From: Rattus norvegicus
Taxonomy: Eukaryota; Chordata; Mammalia; Rodentia; Muridae
Direction: 5' to 3'
DNA length: 64,000 nucleotides
NCBI RefSeq assembly: GCF_036323735.1
Contig: NW_026947411.1
Coordinates: 1,033,178 to 1,097,177 of the forward strand
The notes below the pieces were generated by a model. It ran no database searches, was not told the DNA's origin, and saw nothing but the letters and a program-made list of their open reading frames with translations. Each line of letters begins with the position of its first letter. The stretch's first letter is position 1. Made by a program: the position numbers and the translations under genes. Below, piece by piece: positions 55,757 through 64,000 of the stretch.

Positions 55757-58700
55757 ATGAAAATAACAGAATGTGACCATCACTATTCCTTAATATCTCC
55801 AACATCAATAGACTCAATTCCTCACTAAAAATACACAGATTGACACACAATATGTAATGAGGACCCAGCATTTTGCACTACAGGAAACACACTTCAGAGA
55901 CAAAGACAGACACTACATCAGAGTAAAAGGCTGGAAAACAATTTTCCAAGCAAATGATCTGAAGAATATATAAAATCGACTTTCAACCAAAAGTCATCAA
56001 AAAGCATAAGGAAGGACACTTCATATTCGTCAAGGGAAAAATCCACCAAGATGAACTCAAAATCATAAATGTCTATGCTCCAAATACAAGGGCTCCTACA
56101 TACACATAAGAAACCTTACTAAAGATCAAAGCACATATTGCACCGCAAAAAATAATAGTATAAGATTACAACACCCCATTCTCATCACTGGACAGATCAC
56201 AGAAGCAGAAATTAAACAGAGATATAGACAGACTAGCAGAAGGTATAAACCAAATGGACTTAACAGATATTTACAGAACATTCTATCCTAAAACAGAAAG
56301 ATAAACCTTCTTCTCACAGCCTCCTGGCACTTTCTCCAACATTAGTCATATAATCAGTCAAAAAGCAGGCCTCAAAGCATACAGAAAGATAGAAATAATC
56401 CAACGCATCCTATCAGACCACCATGGGCTAAGGCTGTTCTTCAATAAAAATTAGGAAAGAACGCCCACATATACATGGACGTTGAACAATTTTTTTACTC
56501 AATGATAACTTGGTCAAGGAAGAAATAAAGGAAGAAATTAAAGACTTCTTAGAATTCAATGAAAATGAAGGTACAACACACCCAAACTCTTGGAACACAA
56601 TGAAAGCTGTGCTAAGAGGAAAACTCATAGCTCTGAGTGCCTGCAGAAAGAAACAGGAGAGAGCATACATCAGCAGCTTGACAGCACACCTAAAAGCTCT
56701 AGAACAAAAAGAAGCAAATACATGCAGGAGTAGTAGAAGGCAGAAAATAATCAAACTCAGGGCTGTAATCAACCAAGTAGAAAAAAAGGGACCATACAAA
56801 GAATCAACAGAACCAATACCCGATTCTCTGAAAAAATCAACAGGAAATATTAGCCCATAGCTAGACTAAGCAGAGGATACAGAGAGTGTGTCCAAATTAA
56901 CAAAATCAAATATTAAAAAGGGAGACAGAACAGCAGAATCAGAGGAAATTAAAAAAATTACTGTACTACAAAAGCCTAGGTTCAAAAAACTTGAAAATCT
57001 GAAAAAAAAAAAGACAATTTTCCAGACAAATACAAGATACCAAACCTAAATCAGGAAAAGATAAACCATTTAAACAACCCATAACTCCCAAAGGAATACA
57101 AGCAATCATCAAAACTCTCCCACCCAAAAAGAGTCCAGGATTAGATGGGTTTAGTGCAGAAATCCATCCAAAATTCATTGAAAAATTCATAACAATACTT
57201 TCCAAACTATTCCATAAAATTGAAACAGATGGAGTACTACCAAATTGCTTTCATGAAGTCACAATTACTCTTATAACTAAAACAAAGACAGACTCAACGA
57301 AGAAAGATAACTCAGACCAATTTCTCTTATCAATATCAACACAAAAATACTTAATGAAATTCTTGCAAACCTATTCATACAACACATTAAACAATCATCT
57401 ACTATGTTTAAGTAGGATTCATCCCAGGCTTGCAGGGATACTTTAATATACAGAAAACAAACACCATAATTCACTATATAAACTCCAAGATAAAAACCAC
57501 ATGATCCTTTCATTAGATGCTGAGAAAGATTTTGACAAAATTCAACATCACTTCATGAAAAAAGTCCTGGAAAGCACAGGAATTTAAGGCCCACACCTAA
57601 ACATATACAGCAAATCCGTAACTAACATTAAACTAAGTGGAGAGAAACTTAAAGCAATCACACTGAAATCAGGGACTGAACAAGGGTGCCCACTCTCTCA
57701 CAACTTATTCAATATAGTTCTAGACATCTTAGTCAGAGCAAGCATACACTGAAGGAGGTCAAAGGGATATAGATTGGAAAAGAAGAAGTTAAAATAGCAC
57801 TGTTTGTAGTTGATATGATTGTATACTTAGTGACCTCAAACATTCCACAAGAGAATTACTAAGCCTGATAAACATTTCAGCAAAGTGGCTGAGTATAAAA
57901 ATAATTCTGCACAAAGCTAAACAAGCAGAGAAAGAAAGTAGGGATATGACACCGTCCACAATAGCCCCAAATAATATAAAATGTCTTGGGGTGACATTAT
58001 CCAAGTAAGTAAAAAATATGAGCATATGAGCAGAACCTCAAGTCTCTGAAGAAAGTGAAGGAGATTTCAGAAGATGGAAAGATCTCCCATGTTCATGGAC
58101 TGGCAGGATTAATACAGTAAAATGGCCATTATATTAAACGCAACCTACATATTCATTCCAATCCCCATCAAAATTCCAATCCAATTCGTCAAAGATTTAG
58201 ACAGAACATTCATTAATTCATCTGTAATAAAAAAAAACACAGAATAGCTAAAACTGTCCTCAACAATAAAAGGACTTCCTTTTATTTAGGGTATCACTAT
58301 CCCTAAACTCAAGCAGTATTACAGGGCAACAGTGATAAAAAAAAAAAAAAAAAAAAAAAAAAAACTGTATGGCGTTGTGACACAGGCAGGCAAATAAACC
58401 AGTCAAATAGAATTGAAGACCCAGAAATGAACCCCTACAACCATGGTCACTTAATTTTTGAGAAAGAAGTCAAAACCATCCAATGGAAAAAAAGACAGCA
58501 TTTTCAGCATGTGGTGCTGGTTCAACTGTGGGTCAGTATGTAAAAGAATGCAGATCAATCCATTCTTACTGCCCTGTAGAAAGCATAAGTACAACTGGAT
58601 CAAGGACCTCCACTTCAAACCAGATACTCTCCAACAAATAGAAGACAAAGTGTGGAAACATCTCAAACACATGGGCACTGGAGAAAATTTTCTGAACAAA

Positions 58701-59405
58701 ACACCAAAGGCTCATGTTCTAAGATGAAGAATCAACAAATGTGATCTTAAAAAAACTGAAAAACTTCTGTAAGGTACAGGACACTGTTGTTAGGATAAAA
58801 TGGAAATCAATAGATTGGAAAAAGATCTTTACCAATCCTACAACTGATAGACAGCTTATATCCAAAATATACAAAGAACACATGAAGTGAGACTACAGGG
58901 AGACAAATAACCATTTGAAAAATGGGGTTCAAAGCAAAACAGAGAATTCACAGCTGAAGAATATCAATTGGCAGAGAAATACCTAAAGAAATATTCAACA
59001 ACTATAGTATAAGGGAAATGCAAATCAAAACAACCCTGATATTCCACCTCACCAGTGAGAATGTCTAAGATCAAAAACTCAGGTGAGAGCAAATGCTGGA
59101 GAGGATGTGGAGAAAGAGGAACACTCCTCCATTGTTGGTGGGATTGCAGACTGGTAAAACCATTCTGGAAATCAGTGTAGAGGTTCCTCAGAAAATTGGA
59201 CATTGAGTTATCTGAAGACACAGCTACACCTATCTTGGGCATATACCCAAAAGATGCCCCAATATATAACAAAGACATGAGCACCACTATGTTCATAGTA
59301 GCCTTATTTATAATAGCCAGAAGCTGAAAGAACCCAGATGATCTTCCACAGAGGAATGAATACAGGAAATATGGCACATCTAACCAATGGAGTGTCATTA
59401 AGAGA
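55757..59405 (+). pseudogene. L1 ORF2p pseudogene, C-terminus truncated
   Basis: Endonuclease text (55757-56460), the linker (56510-56860, open 116 codons with NENEGTTHPNSWNTMKAVLR), reverse transcriptase (about 57100-57760, including KKSPGLDGF-type, LDAEKDFDKI-type and GCPLSHNLF-type text) and the C-terminal part (58370-59405) are all present. The catalytic FADD-type site has degenerated around 57810. Stops occur throughout. It ends without the natural stop or 3' UTR. Confidence 0.88.
58337..58364. repeat. A28 run inside L1 ORF2
   Basis: A short A run of the L1 consensus (GTGATAAAAACTG) has grown to about 28 A, which destroys the frame. Confidence 0.95.
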
Positions 59406-59410
59406 TACAT

Positions 59411-60820
59411 TGAAATGCTAGCACTCTATACAACAGGGTTTTAGAGTCCCTTAGTGAGAGAATGGTCTTTTACAGCAAGGTCTTCATTATCAGACTTTGA
59501 TTTAACCCATCTACCAATGAAGTGAAATTATCCCAGACATAAAATAGTGCCTCTCCAGAAACAGCTTTTATCCACTAATACGCATCTACTTCTATTTCAT
59601 AATTGTCATGTTTATATGGGTTTAGGATACAATATGTTCTGATTTATTAATGATATTTAAGTATTATTTGGGGTAATTTTGAAATTTTCAAAGGAACAAA
59701 CCTATTTTATGATTGTATTCCATACTACTTGTAATTTGATCTTGAAGAATTTCATGAAAACTGAAGTATCGAAAATGTATATCTTCCCATTGAAAATTTG
59801 TAACATCAATCATGTGAAACTCCCGCTGAACCTCAGTGTATTGATTTCTCTGAAAGCATTTATAGACTCTCCTACTGCATTATTGCAACTCTACAGAAGC
59901 TTCACTCCCATAGTGGCAGTTCCAGATCAGATGTAAACAAACAATTTTCTTTGCCTTGGAAAAGATTTAAAATATTTTCATTAACTTTTTATATGAAACT
60001 AGTAAGGATTTTGAGAAAAGGGGGCAGACAGGCCCCAGAAAGTATGTTTTTAAAATTCTTTTCTTAAAATTAGACTTTTTCATGCAATATATTTGAATTA
60101 TGATTACTCTACCCTCTATTCCCCCCTTCTATTCCTCTCCTATCATCTGTATCTACATCCTTCTGCCTCTCAAAACAAACCATCATCTAAGGGATAAAAA
60201 TAAAATGAAAGTTAATGAATTGGAGTAGAACAAAACAAGCAGATAGAAAAGAGCCAAAACAAGGGTCAAGAATCAGATACAGACACGGAGACCCAGACTT
60301 CCATTCACACACTCTGGAATTCCATGGAAACATAAAACCAGGAAAAATATATACACAAAACATACAGAGCAAAAATTAATAGATAAATAAACATAAAACA
60401 AAATGAAAAAGACATTCTGAAGAAAAAGTCCTGACCCATTATGAGACAAGGATCCTCCAAAGATGATGTTCAGTTCCCTTAGTGCTTTATACGCAGTCTA
60501 CCCTTAAAATTAGTTTGTGTACCCAGTGATATTCCCTTGGAGAAAACTAAGTTTTCATTTTCACATGATTATCCAATGGAGATAACTTCCAAATTAGAGA
60601 TAAGGTGATATGCAGGCCTTGGGTTCTTTCAAGGGCTTATTAATAGGTAAGGAGATCTGTGAGGTGCTGTCCACTGAGCATGATACAATTGTGGCCCTCC
60701 AGAACTCAAAATACTTACATCTATCTGAACAGACCCTATATAATATTGACACTGCCTATTCAAAGGAACTAAGTGAAGTGCTGGAGAAGAGAGAATGATG
60801 TAGCCATGGGTGTCTTACTT
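59411..60820. repeat. Segmental duplication copy B, block 1
   Basis: Direct match to 11827-13393 without the ID element. The empty ID site is at 59624-59637. No gene recognised; the frames at 59679-59936 and 60610-60798 have no motif. Confidence 0.9.
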
Positions 60821-60984
60821 CATGAAAAAAGATTTTAAGAGACTAAAATTTACTATGAGTTGGTGTCTCAAAGTAACACCAGAAATTACATTGTTAACGT
60901 CTCACTAACACAACTGCCTAAACAACAGCTGAGGAAGAGAGGGAATGGGGAAGAATGGAAGTTTAGTTCTCTTTCTGTTTAAAT
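60821..60984. repeat. Segmental duplication copy B, block 2
   Basis: Match to 16832-16986. Blocks 1 and 2 are adjacent here, whereas copy A has 3.4 kb between them. Confidence 0.9.
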
Positions 60985-60986
60985 TC

Positions 60987-61017
<31 letters not shown>

Positions 61018-61360
61018 TTCTTCTTCTTCTTCTTCTTCTTCTTCTTCTTCTTCTTCTCCTCCTTCTTCTTCATCTTCATCTCCTTTTCCTCCGTCTCCTC
61101 CTCCTTGTCTTCCTCCTGTTCCTCCTTCTTCTTCTTCCTCTTCTGCTTCTTCCTGCTCTTCTTCCTCCTCCTCAATCTCTTCTTCTTCCTGTTCTCCTTC
61201 CTCCTCCTCTTCTCCTTCTCCTCCTCCTCCTCCTCCTCCTCCTCCTCCTCCTCCTCCTCCTCCTCCTCCTCCTCCTCCTCCTCCTCCTCCTCCTTCTTCT
61301 TCTTCTTCTTCTTCTTCTTCTTCTTCTTCTTCTTCTTCTTCTCCTTCTCCTCTCCCTCTG
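60985..61360. repeat. Long polypyrimidine tract (TTC)n/(TCC)n
   Basis: About 375 bases of almost pure pyrimidine on the plus strand. It has (TTC)n at about 60997-61056, mixed TCC/TTC in the middle, (TCC)n at about 61215-61292 and (TTC)n to about 61342. The poly-Leu, poly-Ser/Phe, poly-Glu and poly-Gly frames are artefacts of the repeat. Confidence 0.98.
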
Positions 61361-62815
61361 GTTTGATGTGTAGGTCCTTGATTCACTTTGACTTAGGCTT
61401 TGTACATGGATATAAAAATGAGATAATTTGCATTCTTCTTCATGCTGATTTCCAGTTGAACCAGAATTATTTTTGGAAAATGCTATGTTTCTGCCTTTGA
61501 ATGGTTTTTATCTACTTTTCCAAATATAAAATGATAGGTGTGTGGGTTCATTTCTGTGTCTTCACTTCTATTCCACTGGTCTATCCATCTGTGTCTTTAC
61601 CAATACCATGCAGTATTTATCACTATTGCTCTGTAATACTGCTTGAGTTCAAGGGTGATGATTCCCCCAGAAGTTCTTTTCTTGTGGAGGATAGTTTAAG
61701 CTCTTCTAGTTTTTTCTTATTCTAAATAAATTTGGAAATTTCTCTTTTTATCTCTATTAAAGAAGTGAGTAGGAATTTTGATGGAGATTGCATTGAATGT
61801 GTAAAATTAAATTGATTGGCAAAATGGTCATCTTTACTATATTAATCCTGTCTATCCATGAGCATGTAAGCTCTTTCTATCTTCTGAGATAGTATTCAAT
61901 TTCTTTCTTCAGATACTTGATCTTTTGTCATACAGATCATTCACTTGCTTGAATAAACTTAAACCAAGATATTTTATATTATTTGGGACTATTGTGAAGT
62001 GTGTGATTTCAATATTTTCTTTCTCAGCCTGTTTATCCATTGAGGAGAGGAAGGCTACTGGTATATTTGAGTTAATTTTATACCCTGACACTTTGATGAA
62101 GTTATTTATCAGGTTAAGAAGTTCTCTGGTGGTACTTTTGGGTCACTTAAGTATATACTATCATATCATCTGCAAATGGTGATATTTTGATATCTTCCCT
62201 TCCAATTTGTGTCAGTTTGACCCCCTTGTGGTGTGGTTTCTCTGACTATAACATGGAGTCCTGTTTTGAATGAGTAGGGAGAGAGTGGGCAGCCTTGTCT
62301 AGTCCCTGATTTTAGTGGGATTGCTTCAAGTTTCTTTCCATTTAGTTTGATGTTAGCTACAGGTTTCCTGTATATTTCTTACACTATATTTTGATATGAG
62401 CCTTCAGTTCGTGATTTTGCCAGGACTTTTATTCACATGGGTTGTTGAATTTTGTCAAATGCTTTCTCACCATCTAATGAAATGACCTTGCGCTCCTTAT
62501 CTTTGAGTTTGTTTACATGATGGATTACATTTATGAATTTTCCTATATTAAACCATCCTTCCATCCCTTGGTTCAAGTCTACTTGATCATGATGGATGAT
62601 TTTTTTGATGTGTTGTAATATTCGGATTGCAAGAATTTTATTGAGAATTTTTTCATCAATATCCCTAAGGGAAATTGGTCTGAAGTCCTCTTTCTGTGCT
62701 GAGTCTTTGTGTGGGCTAGGTATAAGAGTAATTGTGGATTCATATAAGGAATGTGGTTGTGCTCCATCTGTTTCAATTTTGTGGAAGAGTTTGGACAGTA
62801 TTAGTATGAGGTTAT
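61361..62815 (-). mobile_element. L1 ORF2 fragment, minus strand, copy B of the split L1
   Basis: Matches 18896-19621, 26208-26565 and 30961 onward of copy A as one continuous stretch, with no ERV. On the minus strand, 62433-62815 keeps reverse transcriptase text (FHKIETDGAQ, KDSAQKEDFRPISL, ISLDGEKAFDKIQ). It starts directly at the polypyrimidine tract, so the 3' UTR and ORF2 end seen at 17291-18895 are deleted here. It is non-functional. Confidence 0.92.
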
Positions 62816-63195
62816 CTTCCATTCTCATTTCCCTGCTTTCCCTATACCTAATTCCTGCAAAGGCCACTCCCTTCCCAACCTCCCCTCTCATTCAGTTTCC
62901 TCTCTCCCTCCATCCTCCTCAATATCAATTCTGCTAACTGCATTTTAAAGTCAATATCTAGGAAAAAACACTGAGAAAGTATAGGAAGTATCCCATAAGA
63001 AATTGTGGTTGATGTTTTGTCAAGATATGAACATATTTAATTTAATAGTTGTCAAAATTCCTACATATACTTTTAGAAGAGACACTGTCTTCATTACCTT
63101 CAACATGAAGGAAAAGCATTTATATATTCTTTTAAGTTATACAAGGGCATCTGTTAAATGAGTAACACACATCACACAACTTTATTACTTTGAAA
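62816..63195. other. Copy B spacer with no counterpart in copy A
   Basis: Unique-looking sequence between the L1 and the resumption of homology. In copy A the L1 5' part and the plus-strand L1 lie at this place instead. No gene recognised. Confidence 0.5.
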
Positions 63196-63460
63196 GCTCT
63201 CTTTATTGCATATATTTACACAATGAAAAGTACAAAGGCTTAAACTCATGTGAGTGTACTTTGTTTCAAAGTTAAAGTTTAGATATACAGGTTGATGACA
63301 ACAGCCATCTCAGACTCAGAGGGGTTAAATACATAAGGGCATCATCTATTACCTTACCTTTCTTCTTTCCTTTATTCCTGATGAAGACTCATCTCATTTG
63401 CAGCCCCTGCTGTGAGAGATGGATCAGAAAATGCCTGAGAGTCCACAAACCAGAATCCAT
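63185..63460 (-). other. Candidate 3' terminal exon, minus strand, copy B
   Basis: On the minus strand, a pyrimidine tract and TTTCCTATAG precede the block, which begins ATGGATTCTGG. The block ends with GCAATAAAGAG (poly(A) signal, plus-strand 63202-63207). It also contains AAAGGTAAGG, a second donor-like sequence near 63354. Only short frames are present, so it would be mostly 3' UTR. No gene family identified. Confidence 0.4.
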
Positions 63461-64000
63461 CTATAGGAAAGAAAAAAGACAACATCTACAAATAGTACAT
63501 GCACTCAAAACTTGTTTGTAGATCTTAACACTTGAAATAAAATGCAAAAAGAAACCCATTTTCTAGGATATTACAATATACAGGAAATGGTACCTGTAGG
63601 AAGCATTCTCAGGGGATTTTAAACTTCTGCACCTAAGAAGGAAACTGCCTCCATGAATGTGAAGATTTTTTTCTTTGGCAAGAAAGTCAGTCTGTCTCTT
63701 GACAGTTGTGCAGTCTGTTCATCACTAGAGCAACGGTGATGCTTTATGAATGTGAATAGATAAACACATACCAGTTTTCACTTCTTCAAATAATTTCAAG
63801 AAGAACCTGAAAGAGAATATATAATGTTCCACAGATGAAATATGGGAATTTAAATTAGCCAGCATAAATATGTTGTTAAAATTTCTGCCTTTATTAATTT
63901 TGACTATTTCTGCTATGAATAATAAGATGGTTATGTAATGTCTACCAATCCCCAAAGCCTGAAACATTGTGGAAAACTGTCTTATTTCTCCCCAACTTGG
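63196..64000. repeat. Segmental duplication copy B, block 3 (continues past the window)
   Basis: Direct match to 37549-38350. Homology is still strong at the last base. Confidence 0.92.
63772..63806 (-). other. Candidate 35-base internal exon, minus strand, copy B
   Basis: Flanked on the minus strand by TTCTCTTTCAG and GTATGTG. One frame reads FFLKLFEEVKT. The borders are conserved with copy A (38115-38149). A 35-base exon would shift frame unless the neighbours compensate. Confidence 0.35.

Larger units (their letters stand above)
53445..59405 (+). mobile_element. Nearly full-length L1, plus strand, lacking the 3' UTR
   Basis: Two 5' UTR monomers (53467-54045 and from 54046), ORF1 (54620-55698) and ORF2 (about 55757-59405) are in order. 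The element ends inside the last part of ORF2 (ATGGAGTGTCATTA-type text), exactly at the start of duplication copy B. It has many stops and a pure A run at 58337-58364 within ORF2. It is older than the plus-strand L1 at 34640. Confidence 0.93.

Noticed and set aside
60945..61500. Poly-Leu, poly-Ser/Phe, poly-Glu and poly-Gly open frames
   Set aside because: They are translations of the TTC/TCC pyrimidine tract in different frames and have no other content.
1..64000. CRISPR array, bacterial operon, or prokaryotic mobile element
   Set aside because: Repeats lack the regular repeat-spacer pattern and the whole window is mammalian repeat sequence.

Overview
This window looks like rodent, most likely rat (Rattus), chromosomal DNA, and I see no intact protein-coding gene in it. 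Three things point to rat: five ID-type SINEs with the tRNA-Ala/BC1-like body, L1 copies with the G-rich L1 3' UTR and long 5' UTR monomers typical of rat, and B1/B3 SINE relics. Overall the stretch is AT-rich and dominated by repeats. Almost all long open frames are LINE-1 ORF1/ORF2 remnants, endogenous retrovirus (ERV) remnants, or artefacts of simple repeats.

Layout. 1-2267: minus-strand L1 ORF2 fragment, cut off by an LTR-like block (2268-about 3530). 3.5-11.8 kb: AT-rich DNA with a B1, three L1 3' UTR pieces and an (AT)n run. 11.83-38.35 kb: first copy (A) of a segmental duplication whose second copy (B) fills 59.41-64.0 kb and runs off the window. Copy A carries an ID element, a polypyrimidine/(TA)n tract, a near full-length minus-strand L1 (17.29-34.49 kb) split by two ERVs, and a second L1 on the plus strand that lies head to head with it (34.64-37.55 kb). 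Copy B has matching sequence without the ERVs or the ID element, so it serves as a paralogous empty site.

38.4-44.7 kb: TAA and CA microsatellites, a degenerate tandem repeat built on TGATGTCA, an old minus-strand L1 with a foreign block inside, and a short plus-strand RT fragment. 45.5-50.9 kb: a tandem array of about 2.2-2.5 kb units (two full, one partial), each full unit holding an antisense L1 3' UTR. 50.9-53.4 kb: a minus-strand region with long open frames and degenerate internal repeats, possibly a decayed repeat-protein exon. 53.4-59.4 kb: a nearly complete plus-strand L1 with two 5' UTR monomers, ending at the edge of duplication copy B.

ERV1 (plus strand, 19622-26100) and ERV2 (minus strand, about 26566-30960) are defective betaretrovirus-like (ERVK) elements. 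They share env sequence and also a non-coding internal block. This recalls ETn-type non-autonomous elements, in which coding sequence is replaced by non-coding sequence. Both have many stops and lack most of gag-pol. The only hint of a host gene is a pair of exon-like blocks on the minus strand, present in both duplication copies (37.55-38.15 and 63.18-63.81 kb). They have splice-site-like borders and a poly(A) signal, and the acceptor of the last exon is mutated in copy A.
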